From the NCBI GenBank assembly GCA_030248195.1, contig JASAND010022216.1, forward strand, positions 1 through 64,000: a stretch of DNA of 64,000 nt, in the 5' to 3' direction. A program made the translations under genes and the position numbers. The stretch comes from Trissonchulus latispiculum (Eukaryota > Nematoda > Enoplea > Enoplida > Ironidae). This document shows, in pieces, positions 48,101 through 59,361 of the stretch. The stretch's first letter is position 1, and each line of letters begins with the position of its first letter. Below the pieces are notes generated by a model. It ran no database searches. It was given only the letters and a program-made list of their open reading frames with translations, and had not been told where the DNA came from.

Positions 48101-51100
48101 GAAAGTGCCGAGCTAATTGTAAAAAGACACCTCAGGTAACACCTAATAATTTTTAAAACTTTGTAAACTTGTTATAATTAAAAGTTTAGTGACTACTATA
48201 ATGAAATGATGATGATGAAATCGGACTTAATCGGAAATTAATTGAAACCTTAGGGCAGTTTTTGCCAATTTCTGACAGTTGGGCAGCAGCTGCATAGCTG
48301 TGATTGGGTAGCGTATACAGATGAGTTCTGCACAAAAATACCCCAGGATGTTTTTTAGTTGCTTCTACTGCTGCTTTCTAGCTAAAGTGGTCGCTTGCTA
48401 ACGTTGGGAAACCTTTTCCAGAAAGGATAATGTTGAGTTAAGGCCCGTATTCATAAAACGCTGGTATCCATACCAATGGTATCCATGCAACTTGTATGGA
48501 TACCAGTGGTTAGAAAACTAATGGGTTATTTAACCGAATTCATAAAGCTCTGGTTTTTTAACCATGGTCTGCACACCAGTGGTATGGCGGGAAAATGAAA
48601 ACCCTTTCATGTTAAGCAGTGGTATGTGTATACCACTGGAACCCTTCGAATGAATTGGATACCAGTGGTATGCGAATATAATAGTCTGCTGTAAAACATA
48701 TGTCAAACCACCTCCAACGGTGGTTTGCAATTTTAACCGTTGGTATGGTACCAGCTGTATGGCACCAAAGGTTAGAAAGTTTTACGAATTCGCCGTACGC
48801 CTGCAATATCACTGGTTAACCACTGATACCCCTTCATCCATACCAGTGGTATGGGTACCAACGCTTTATGAATACGAACCTATAATTAACTCGATCCTTT
48901 TCATGAAAGAGTTAAAAGAGGGAAACTCAAGGATGAGTGGAGTTTATAGGTAGGTAAAACAAATATTTGTAACTTTACTCTAGTGTACTAACATTATTTG
49001 CACGTTGGGACACAAATTTACGATGGTAGTGTAGTAACTTTGATTTTTGACTCGAATTGAGCTGTTTCGAAGCGACTCTGATTTTTAAATGTAATTTGCA
49101 TTTAAATTTTTAAATGATCGAACTGAATCAAACCATTTAATCCAATAATGCCTGAATTTCGTGTGGACAGACGATTGAAAATGACCGATTTTGCATTTTT
49201 AACTGCCATGCTTTACTGGCACCTAAAGAGATGGGACTGCAACAATCGATAGATTTCAAATGCAAGCACTGATTGGTCCTCGATACACCCAGAAAAAGTT
49301 AGAGACCAGGAAAAGTCAGGAAAAGTAGGAAATGTTTGCTAAAGTGTCATTACAGAAAATCAACTAATTGATTTCTGGGTGCAACCTTAGGAAAACCGTT
49401 TTTTTCGCCGACGAACTACAGCTTGGATTGGTTCGAATGCAGGGATCGAACAGAGCTCGAAAGTTTCAAAACTTTTATTGTTATCATTTTGTTCATATTT
49501 ATTTTCATTGGAAAGCTATAAAAACTCCATAATTCCTGCTGATGTAGCGCTGTCGATGTAAACCGCATCCATGATTGTTGACCAACTCGCTATCCGACAA
49601 GCAATTGTCGAGGGCACTGCCACACGATACATAATTCACCTGGCCGTGAAGAACCAGGCAGGGGAAGCCTCGCCAGATAGGGCTAAAAAGCTAAACTGTA
49701 CCAATATAACACAACATAGTTCAATAAATGATTTAATAAACAATGCATACATACATGGCCGTAAGCCTTGACAGACAGTCAAACCGTTATCCAGCAGTAT
49801 TATGCTAATCAAAAATCACTTTAATACAATACGGTAAGCGATCTAGTTGCGAGAGCAAGGTTTTCATATCAAAGCTCAAACAGCCTGGAAATATGCACAC
49901 ACTGAAAAGGTTGGGAAAATAGCTACATTCATCTAATTCTGAGTATTAATCTAGACACGACAAGACCGGGGTAGACGGAGTCTGTAGCGATGGCAAATGG
50001 GGAGCTAATTACAGCGGTCTGGCAACCATACCGTAAGAAACTGTATTAAATGCCTATTTTATTCTAAGCGGTTCTGCTATACAGAACTAAAATGGAAGAA
50101 TATATATAGAATTGGCTAGTAGTTTCGCTAAATGCAAGAATCTTCCTTGTTATTTGAGCCACCATTATAACTGCAATACAACAGTGATTTTAAAAATAAC
50201 CTTAAAATCTCCTAACAGCTTGTGCAAATGCACAAGCAAATGGCTCGGCTCATAATATCCAAATAAATGTACTACCTGCGACTGTCCACACATTTCGATA
50301 AAATTATATATTTTTCTAGGTATGCTGAGTGGGGATCTGCGGATAAAGATAAGTGTCAAAATGACACATGCTTGGCTCTCGATATAACCTCAGGCAAAGC
50401 CATAAGTTTACCATGCGATTACCCAGAACCAGTCTTCTGTCAGATAAGGCTACATGGTAATTAGATTTTCTGCAATAATAAGAATATATTGGCAAATATA
50501 TACTGAGCTAAGTTAAGTAGAAAATTTGGATGGTGGATTTTCAAAGTTTGGCTAGTAGGAAGTTGGTCATTTAGAAAATCCTATAGGCCGTAAGAAAACA
50601 CAGACAGTTACTTATAGTTAAGGTGGTGATTCCTTTTGGGCACATATTGTTATTTGGCGGCGTAAATCAAGATGAAATTTGATGAAACTTTCCGAAATAA
50701 GTTCTTTTAGCGTTCTAACACCCTCCGCGCAATCCCGACTCAAAAATTCGAGATTTCCGGTCAGAGTGGTTTTTCCCAATTTCTGAACGTTTGGCAGCAG
50801 CTATACAGTTATGACTATATGCATTCGAAAGATCTCATTGAGCTTCACATTTTTGCTTTTTAAAGCAAGTTTCTAGCTTGATCCATTAACGCAACTTAAG
50901 GCTCGATCCGATCAAGTACTTGGGAAGGAGTGGTTGTGATTTAGAAGATAAGTTTAGATTTGATTTTATAAAACAATTTCGGACGTCCCGAAATTAATTA
51001 TTTGCTTTTATAATTAGCAAAACTTTAAAATTAGGTAAACATCACGAATGCAAGATATCTATTTTCATTTACTAAAGCTTTTTGTACCCGGGAAATTCCG

Positions 51101-54100
51101 AACTTAGTCGTTAAAATTTGCATTTTCAATTGTAGTGCAACCAATTCAAATGTTTGTTTTAAATACATGACTAAAACAGTTCCAATTTTTGTGCTAGATT
51201 TGCCTCTTCTAATAAAACTTGTCCATTGTAGCTAATGTCATTGGCAACTCTGACAAATTTGGTCCACTCTCCGAAGTATAATCACATAGGCACTAATGGG
51301 GAAAACCATAAAATGTGCGGAGGAAAGATTATAACTGGTGGGAGGAATTCTGTCAAGGAACGGTAGCTTTTGCGCTACTGAGGATTGAGGAAGCAGCTAA
51401 GTTATACTATCGCATTATTGTATGTATAGTAGCTTTTATGATACAGGATTTCAAAACAGACAGCTGACCGGGAAACTTCAAGCGAATTGTTTCCTGCAAA
51501 AGACGTCAGTGTACATAAATTATAGGATTTTGTTGATTTTTATAAACTATGATATTGGATTGGGATCAGTAATAGACATGGAAGGTGGAAAAGGTCCTTC
51601 TGTGTCTGTTTCTGCATCTGAATCTATTTATCATAAATCTGGTATAGGTGTAGTGTTCACAACAACTGTTCACATCTGGATCCAAAAATTTGTTGAAAGC
51701 CGGTCTGCTGAGGCTTTACGGCTTAGGCAGCATATCAAACTGGCAATACTTCTTAATTACCGTTACAGAAACAATTTCATTGGTGCTTTTCAAGACCGCA
51801 ATTTTCCTTCTTTCCTATATGAGAGCTCGCCCACCCTTCCCGCTCCTATTTCTGCAGCCTGTTTTGTCCGTAAGCCTAACGAGCAGGCACACGTAATTTT
51901 CAGCCATCATAGTTGCTGTTACCAAGCGGGGGGCAGTTGTCATCGGATTAACGATCTCAACTGCCTTGGGCGTGACTGAAATAACCGTATGGTAGCACCG
52001 CCTGGGGATCATGTTTCTGTCCGTGATCTTCGTCTCTCCGCTTCTTGACTGCGGTCTGCGGAGAGCACCACTGACGGGCCACGCTGTGTGCCTACAAAGT
52101 GGTTGGGTCCAAGCCAAAAAAAAAAAAAAAGTTTCTAGCTTTTCTTTACCGTGAGATATAGCCGATTTTCTTGTTTTGGCGTCGAAAACTTGTCATTTTT
52201 GCAGATATAAAATAATCCAACATTTCTTGAACTACGCAAGCTGTAAAATCAAACTAAGGGTGTCGGTCTGAAAGTCTCACAGGGACAAATTATCCGACGC
52301 ATGATCGTCTTCCAACTGCTATCCTGTAGGCTGCTATCATAAAAAATGTAGTTTTTGCAAAAACACGACCAATTTTTTCCAAAGATTGTGGAGCATTCAC
52401 CATGCAAGTTAGAGGGCTGCTACTGAACAAATGTGTTCTGCACAAACATACCCAGGGACGATTTTTTAGTTGCCCCAATTGCTGCTTTCTAGCTATAGTA
52501 ATCGCTCGACAAATTTGGAAAAAGTAGGCAAAATACAGGTTACACACACATTTCAGCTTATATCTTTATAACGAAGAGCGATTTCACAATAAATAAAAAA
52601 TCGTCCCCAGCTATTTGATGGAGGTGTCGAATGATATAACCGATGTCTCGCGAAAAAATTTACTTGAGTCTGCAAAAATTCTGGAAAATTATACTTCTTC
52701 TAAAATGTGTTAAAAATATTTTAGAAAAGGAACATTAGTTTCGTGACATGCATTAAAAAGAGAAAATGTCAAGCTACATTTTGATATAAAAATGGCTTCT
52801 TAACTCCAAGTAATGAATGAGTAATAATGGTGCAAACTTTATGTGACCAAAGGGAATCACAACCTTAAGTTGATCGGTTATTTTATTCATTAACTTACTT
52901 TATCTCCATAAGGTATTGGTCAATAAATCCCCAAAGTTGTTTTTGGCTTGTGCTGACTTAACCATTAAAGATAGCCCGAAGGTTGTAACAGCAATAAGTT
53001 TATAAATAATAATATAAATAATAATAAATAACAGTTATTGGGCAATAGCTCCCAAAATGGTTTTTGGCTTGTGTTGACTTAACCATCAGAGATAGCTCGA
53101 AGGTTTTAAAAGCAAAAATGTTTATTTCTGGGCCCTCCTTCCAGCCATCACAACCAATCTGATGAATGGAGTACATAGTGAAAGAATATTGGCAAAAATC
53201 AAAAATTTCTTATCTTTCACCTAAAAATGTGGGACTGGTCCCAGAATGTTAAAGAGCACCAAAATAATATATTTGTAAGCTTTCAGCCATTTTCATAAAG
53301 AGATAGAGCCCATTTGGTCAAATTTACACAAAGCGATACCAGCACCTTAAGTCCTAAATTTAGCTCATGCAGGCTGATTTTCTCTTGAAGTGCAAACTGA
53401 TAGAAAAAAGGGATCAGAATAACTTCCCATCTATGTGTTGACAGAATCCGCTCACCACATGCATCTCTTTTGCAGACACTTCAACCGAAGTTCGAACGAT
53501 GGATTCATTAGCTGTCAATGCTCAGATCCAGCTGAATCTGCGTGCAGCAAACCTTCCGCTGGATAAGCGAAGAATGCTGGGATTTAGTAGACCTGAAATT
53601 CTTCGTCAGTGCAGCTATCTTGGACTGCATAACTGCAACAGGGACCAAGCAACTTTATTTCAATTTAGATTCAAGTCAAAGTCAAAAATTAAATTAATTC
53701 AAGTAAAAATAAGCTGTTGTGTTTTTGTGTCAGGAAAGTTAGAAGCATCCGTGTACAGCAGTATGAACTTAGTGGCTTCAGTTATGAGCATTATTAACAC
53801 TAGGGTCCGATTCTGGTGTGGGCTTATCCCAAAAAAATTTTCGAGGGGGCTTGTAACGTAATCTTGAATGAAGGTTAATACTAGAGAATTCGCAAGATTT
53901 TAGTAAATTGGCAGCAAAATTTTCACTTTTAGAAGATAACTCGAAATTTTATTCATTTTTGAAAAAAAGAAACTCCACAAATTGCTTGTGCAATACCATG
54001 AAACATGACATCTTGTTCTTCATAGTAATATGCAAAATAAATCCAATTAATTAAGGACTATCCGTGGCAACTGGATGCGATGTTTTAACAAGATATGATG

Positions 54101-57100
54101 TATCTCAGCTACATTCCTACTTACTTTTTGTTCAATAATGATTACTTTATGTGTTGTAACTTTAGATTGTTCACTTCTGAATTTTGGGACTTTTCATATG
54201 GTAATTGCTATGCCTTCAAAGCTAACTCAAATCTAACGAAAGCTGTTCTGCCCGGATTAGAGAACGGTATGTAGTATTTACCGATAATTCTTTCAGCATT
54301 AGATTAAAAACAGAATGAAAGATATGTCATTCCGTATTATTCCAACCTATCTAGTCGTATAATCCAAATATTTTCTGCTGTTGTTTTGAGTGTACGCAAA
54401 AAGTTGTGATAAGCTGTGTGTCCTTTACAAAAAGCGGCCAATTTCCAAAGCAAACGTCATTTTCAGAATTGAACAGGGTCAAGCATGCAGTCGTCCAACC
54501 TAGTTGCTTGATTATGAGTTTCACTTTCTGGCATAAAAGTGCTTGGTAGATTTCTTTGTAGGACTTCTTCTGATACTGCATTCTGGCTGGGAACATTACC
54601 TGCCTTACATAGAATCGACTGGCCTTACAGTCTCCATAAGTATTCGAGCTGAATTATGTAAGTAAATAGGTAACATTTGCATTGATAACAAAATAGTTCT
54701 ACGTTCGAAAAGCATCCTGACTCATTCGCTGTAAACTGGTCTAAATAAGGCTAGAAGCCATCTAAAACAAGTGTTTTAAATTGAAAGAAACATTTTTAAA
54801 TTCGACATTATTAGTCATAAATAAAAGTCTGCCTCGGTTTCAGGATTGAAAGCTTCCGAAAACTTATTTTGTACTTCGACTTGTGCTTAAGTCTCGCTTT
54901 ATTTAACCCTCCCCCAGATTCCGGGTCTGTGGGTGGGTCCGGGTATTAATAATCCGGGTCCGCGTCCAGGCTAGTTTCGAAAATGTGTGTCCTGTCCGGA
55001 ACCCACCATACTCTCTACTCTTGAACCTCATTCTCCAAGTTTTGCTTGAATGAGAAGTTATTTGCTTAGCTCTGCTTATACTAGGATTATGCCATATGAG
55101 CTTATCCATTGAAATCTTACTTGCAACAATAATGCACCTTCGCTCCTCAGTTAAGCTAGTGTTATTAACGCTAGGGTGCAACGTTACCGTCACGTGATTC
55201 TGAACAATTATTAAGCTAAAGTCAAGAATGTTTACTCTACCATTGGCTCACTCTGGATTTCATGCAAATAACAAAGCTCAAAGTTTGATTGACGGCTAAT
55301 ACTTTTAATCAAAGACATTATGTCTATGTGCAACACACACACGCACAAGCACACACGCACAAACAGAAACACACACGCACAAGCACACACACGCACACAT
55401 ACGGTTGCTTTAACCTTAAATAGGACGAGCTGTACAAATGTAATAATTTATGTCGACCTATTGATGTTTGCACTGCAGGTGAAAGTCATACGATTGCCAC
55501 GTCCCTACGGAAAATGCATTCAGGAAATCAATGATGCCCTTAGAAAACAGTCTTACTCTTTGTACGAAGAGCCTTACTCTCTGATGGTAAGCAAACGAGC
55601 CTTCACAACGTCGCGCTTCCCTTACCTTCAGGCAACATTAAGCTGTCTAATACTGACAGTTAGGATTTTAACCAAATATTTTCTGTGCCGGATGGTGTTA
55701 TTGAAATGAGTCGACAAAGTGTGTGTTGGTTGCAAGCTTATCAAGCGTAATCGCCATTTGTGAAACTACTTTTTTAAGAAACCTTACCTAAACAACACTC
55801 ATATACAGTGTTTCTGAGATCACTTGCCAGGTAGACTTTATATTTTGTCAAAATATCGTTTCAGTACGAAGGAATTTAATATTTTCTGAAAAAAGTTTCT
55901 GAAAAATGAAAAAGAAATTTTCTCATCCTTGAAATATCCTTGTATTTGCTTTTGAATTGAAGCGAATTGAGAAAAAATAAAGAATCTACCCCTGGCAAAT
56001 TGCCCAAGATACAGTCTGCAATATATCTTTCAGATACCTTACACATAATGCAGTTAATTAATACTTTTTCCCTAATACCTTAATACCTTAATACCTTTTC
56101 TAGGCTTGTGATAAAACAAAGGAACAACTTAATTATGTGTCATTGTGCGGTTGCGGTCACCCAGCTTACCCAATGCCTGAAACCATTATGCCATGTTCTA
56201 ATGACGACCAGAGTGAGTTGCATACCGTAAAGCATTTAATAAATCATATGAATACTTAACAAACAAGTTGATTACACAAACTTATTAATAAAGAATTAAT
56301 GAACCTACAAACTCTTTTTGCTTCAATGAACTAAACGACCAATATTTTTGGGTTGGTACAACTTCCAATGTATATGTCGCAGCAAAGTAGTACCTATAGG
56401 GATGTACTAGATCGCTAGAAAATTTCAGTGATGTACTGCCTCACTAGTCAAGTTGTACATTGAACGTTAAAGGCCTCAAATGTACAACTTACTAATAAAT
56501 TTCAGTAATGCAGTACATCACTTAGTGTTTGTCAGTAATGTAGTATATCACTAAAACGTTTTCAGTAAACCAGTACATTTCTGTTTGCTTATTATCTTAA
56601 GGTGGTGGTATTCTTTTGCGCAATGGTTCTGTGGTGCATTTTTAAACGGTATAACTTTCGCAATTTTGGAGTTGGAAAGAGCTTTATATCTTTTAAAGCT
56701 TATAATAGGACATTCACATGAGCTTAATACGAGACTAGCAAGATTTCAAAAAATTCAGCAGAAATGTTCTGACATAACGGCTAAAGATAGACCAAAGATT
56801 TTCGAACATCGATTTATCAAAACTGTAGAAACGACCAATGGCTCCTTTTGTGCCATGAAATGAAGGACATACGGGCCGAGGAACGTTTTTGGATTTGGCT
56901 CAACAGGTCGGTCGAGAAAATCGGTCAAATGCATGGTAAACACTAAATTTCGCAACTTCGCTTTAAGTTTTCTTGCTACTCGAAACGTTTTAGCCCAAAC
57001 CAAGAAAATGGTACCTCCGCAAAATTACGAAATCAGTAATCCGTCTAGTAATTTTTGAGAAATCGATGTTTAAAACAAAATAACCGCAGTTTTGCCAAAA

Positions 57101-59060
57101 TGGTTTTTCGCCAAATTTTTAGCTTATAGCAACGACCTTCAGCAAATAGCAATTGACAAAATGTGCAATTACATTGTGTATCGATTGAGTATAAATGGAC
57201 CAAAATTGATCGTAAGTTTTGGCAGTAATGTTGGAAAACTGATTTCCTCGAAAATGGCCATTTTTTGACCCACAAAATGGTTCTTTGCTTATACTAATTA
57301 GCCATGGAGATTGCTCAAAGGCTGTAAAAGGAAAACTGATCATTTTGTGTCCTATTTCCAGCCGTAACAACCAATACGGTGTATCAAGTACGTATACAAA
57401 GAATAATGGCAAAAAGCAAAACTTTCTTATATTTTTGCCTAAAGCTACGGAACGGTTCCAGAATGTTAAAAAGCACGGAAATAGGATATATCGTAAGCCG
57501 TATGAGTCAAAAATAAATGAAAGGAAACCAGCACCTTAAGACACTAATGGGAGCAAACGTAGATAATTAGGAACTAAATGTATTGTTATTCAAATAATTT
57601 GAGACATTTAAACAATAAAAGGAACAGATGTATGTATGCGGTTATTGAAATATGGAAGGTGTTAATTAATCCTGATACAACGTGCAACTTATAGCATTGA
57701 TCGGAAGAGCTCCACGTTGGGCATTACATGTCCTTTAGACTACAAATATCACTTTTATAAAATGTTTTATAGGCTAAATGATGTAGATAATTGCAGCAAA
57801 TTTCAATAAATTCCAACGATAATTACGATTTTAATGCCCCAAAATACACGACATTAACCAACACCTTAAGCCAAACTTAGTTTAAACGTAGCATCTTTAA
57901 GTCTTTATACTCTTAAGCTGTAAGAAATCTGTCCGATTTTTAAGAATAAAAATTAATATCTTCTATATTTCAATAATCGTTACACTGTTTATTTCAAATT
58001 TTGAAGAGTGAAAGTGCACTACCTGGTGCATCACAACTGAAACTTAACTTAAACGTTAAATTTTTACTTTTTACTTTTGTAAATATTAAACAAATTAAAT
58101 CGAATATTAAAATCATCACTCAAATATTAAATGAATTGCATAAGCTCAAATTCGTTTCAAAAATAGCATCTTTATGCAGTAATCGGCTCTTTCTGTTGTT
58201 TAAATTTCTCAAATCGCCTGAATGTATTGATTTGTACAATACAGTTGGTTCTTAATTCTTTACATTTTCTCCCTATATTGTCTAAAGATAAAAACCAAAC
58301 AACTGTACTGATTTACTGAAAACGTTTTAGTGACGTGATGTAGTACACTCCGTGGTGTACTACATTACTAAAGTTTATCAGCAAAGTTGTGCATTTAAGG
58401 CCTTTAATCTACAATGTGCAACTTGACTAGTGATGCAGTACATCACTAAAAATTTCTAGCGATGTAGTACAACAATAAATGGACTACTTTATGCGACATA
58501 TATATCTCCCATATTTCTACGAGTTTCTTCCGATAGCCAATTTTAAGAGAAATTCTTCTGCTTTCTAGTAAGATGTCTGTGGCTCGCAGTTTGGGATGCT
58601 TCTAATTTTTCCTCAGTTCAATCCTGCGATCAACCATGCGTGTGAGTTAATTGATCATGTGATAAGCTGTTTCATATAAATTCATACACTGTTTAGAACT
58701 GGGGTTTGGTAGTGGATGAAAAACAATAATTAAAATTGTGTCTTAAAAACTAAATATTCAAAGATAAAAATTACTATATGTAACGAAAGAAAGAAGAAGT
58801 CAGAACAGTAATCATGTTAACTCGCAAACAGCTTGATTGGTCAGGACTTGGTTTTTGGAGTAGGTGCGACAAATACAAGGTGTAATACTAAAACGATTAA
58901 GCAAAGCAAATTGTTGTGTTTATTAAATTATTTTGGTTACAAGCTGTTTTCGCTAAATTTAGTGACATGGCACATGGTGCTGGGCACTTTTTAAATAGTT
59001 GTCTTAAATTTAAATTTGTTCCGCAGTTATCACGTGATTGCACGAAGAGTCAATCTATCT
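45196..59060 (+). CDS. DEG/ENaC channel paralogue (ENaC2): TM1 through late ectodomain
   Basis: Exons seen: 45196-45393 (TM1: FLWYFLLVASWTFCAVHSYL), 45888-45989 (FPAVDVCNVNP, the family FPAVTiCN signature), 53476-53674 (ILRQCSYLGLHNC), 54166-54266 (FWDFSYGNCYAFK), 55479-55586 (RLPRPYGKC), 56104-56212 (LNYVSLCGCGHPAYP), 58569-58641 (SCDQPC) and 59027-59060. Between 45989 and 53476, lectin-like exons fit in phase (described separately). Exon lengths and phases track ENaC1; the CGC exon is 109 nt in both. The third ectodomain exon is not intact: a start (GLKASENLF) fits at 54844 and an end (TVALTLNRTSCTN) at 55402-55438, with stops and an (AC)n tract between. FNVYY and TM2 exons are not found before 59.4 kb and may lie bey­ond the window. 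It is a paralogue of ENaC1 and may be damaged. Confidence 0.82.
46040..46420. repeat. Dispersed repeat R1, second copy
   Basis: AAATTTTGAGGGGGCTTG through TTGTCCGGGCTGCGGGG, in the same order as 16190-16560. Confidence 0.65.
47134..47207 (+). CDS. Candidate ENaC2 exon bridging FPAV and lectin-like exons
   Basis: After a good acceptor (ACTTATTGCAG) the phase-0 frame reads VDSYECLSDPRQKQDGCKST. The two possible donors (47193 and 47208) both leave phase 2, which is exactly what the exon at 49955 needs. The two cysteines would suit a lectin-type or finger region. No domain match on its own. Confidence 0.42.
47420..47640 (+). repeat. Retroposon-family 3' end, copy 3
   Basis: GGTAATTGCTATGGCAATTA and TTCAGTGTCATCATC align with the reverse complements of 22095-22135 and 28430-28460. 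Confidence 0.55.
47660..48430. other. Gene-free stretch
   Basis: Contains inverted GTGCAAATT/AATTTGCAC words at 47990-48100 suggestive of a small degenerate foldback repeat. No coding signal. Confidence 0.45.
48442..48886. mobile_element. MITE with GCCCGTATTCATAAA-type inverted ends
   Basis: Left CGTATTCATAAAACGCTGG and right, inverted, CGTATTCATAAAGCGTTGG, followed on both sides by TACC/GGTA-rich subterminal words (ATACCACTGGTATG). PIF/Harbinger-like appearance; target duplication not clear. Confidence 0.82.
49140..49470. repeat. Dispersed repeat R2, second copy
   Basis: Shares AGAGATGGGACTGC, CAATCGATAGA and TACACCCAGAAAAAGTTA blocks with 16910-17520. Confidence 0.65.
49955..50032 (+). 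CDS. Lectin-like exon a (locus 2)
   Basis: Acceptor ATTAATCTAG, donor GTAAGA, 78 nt, phase 2 in and out. It reads DGVCSDGKWGANYSGLATIP. The C...G....GLATI pattern is what precedes the variable loop in C-type lectin domains (C...gg.LAtI.s). It joins the exon at 50320 without a phase break. The central W.G segment of a full domain was not found between them, so the module would be short or a small exon has been missed. Confidence 0.58.
50320..50456 (+). CDS. Lectin-like exon b (locus 2), C-terminal half
   Basis: Acceptor TATTTTTCTAG, donor GTAATT, 137 nt, phase 2 in and phase 1 out. It reads YAEWGSADKDKCQNDTCLAL, then SLPCDYPEPVFCQI. The W......C..L......C......FCQ spacing matches the end of a C-type lectin domain and parallels the exon at 939 (CAVLD ... 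VVCQI). The EPN motif is absent here. Phase 1 out matches the phase-1 start of the ENaC2 exon at 53476, and no competing gene end lies between. Confidence 0.65.
50622..52864. mobile_element. TTAA element, family T3 (2.24 kb)
   Basis: TTAA at 50618-50621 and 52865-52868; tips GGTGGTGATTCCTTTTGG and, inverted, GGTTGTGATTCCCTTTGG. About half its length is a nested retroposon (50880-52128). Confidence 0.88.
50880..52128 (+). mobile_element. Retroposon with poly(A) and 13-bp target duplication
   Basis: AAGTTTCTAGCTT at 50867-50879 and again at 52129-52141, with an A15 tail just before the second copy. The body of about 1.25 kb holds an open frame at 51422-51979 (SVSASESIYHKSGIGVVF, RLRQHIKLAILLNYRYRNN) of no recognised family. 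It may be a processed pseudogene or a SINE/LINE-mobilised transcript. Confidence 0.78.
52960..53346. mobile_element. TTAA element T1, 3' fragment
   Basis: The last about 300 bp match 40600-40895 and end GATACCAGCACC followed by TTAA. An internal segment (TTTTTGGCTTGTG..GACTTAACCAT) is present twice. Confidence 0.75.
54351..54596 (-). CDS. Unrecognised minus-strand open frame in an ENaC2 intron
   Basis: An 81-codon frame with coding-like composition (ARMQYQKKSYKEIYQALLCQ, ENDVCFGNWPLFV). No family match, no flanking splice partner identified. Could be a repeat-borne gene fragment. Confidence 0.2.
   Translation of the reverse strand: MFPARMQYQKKSYKEIYQALLCQKVKLIIKQLGWTTACLTLFNSENDVCFGNWPLFVKDTQLITTFCVHSKQQQKIFGLYD
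55332..55400. repeat. (AC)n-rich microsatellite
   Basis: ACACACGCACAAGCAC-type tract just 5' of the candidate end of the damaged third ectodomain exon of ENaC2. Confidence 0.92.
56369..58504. mobile_element. Element with about-200-bp inverted ends, nested host of a T1 element
   Basis: 56369-56575 (ATGTATATGTCGCAGCAAAG, TTCAGTGATGTACTGC, ACTAGTCAAGTTGTACATTG) is the reverse complement of 58310-58504. The words GATGTACT/AGTACATC recur through both arms. It lies in an ENaC2 intron. Confidence 0.82.
56601..57535. mobile_element. TTAA element, family T1, copy 2 (935 bp)
   Basis: TTAA at 56597-56600 and 57536-57539; tips GGTGGTGGTATTCTTTTG and, inverted, GGTGCTGG. Its body matches 39956-40895 throughout. 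Confidence 0.9.
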
Positions 59061-59361
59061 GTACAAATTAGTTTCAGGACTGTATCACTAAAGATTCTCT
59101 ATTCTAATACTCACGTTATTTTCTCATTTTACCTTGCTGAGTCTGCGCTCTTGGTTAACTTTAGGCAACAATTTTATTAAATGCTAAAATATGATAGTAG
59201 TATACTAGTTGGCAATTTGACGTCGATTTGGGACTTAGAAAAATTTCGTGTTAGTTGCTGGCTGCAGATTTTGGACATAGTTTCTCGGTGGCTGTTTTTA
59301 ATAGGCATAGCATTCATGATTTGATACGCGGTGAAACTAACATGATGACTCTGAGTGTATG

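Noticed and set aside
56585..57539. Several open frames on both strands
   Set aside because: All lie within a T1 TTAA element whose other copy (39956-40895) does not preserve them.
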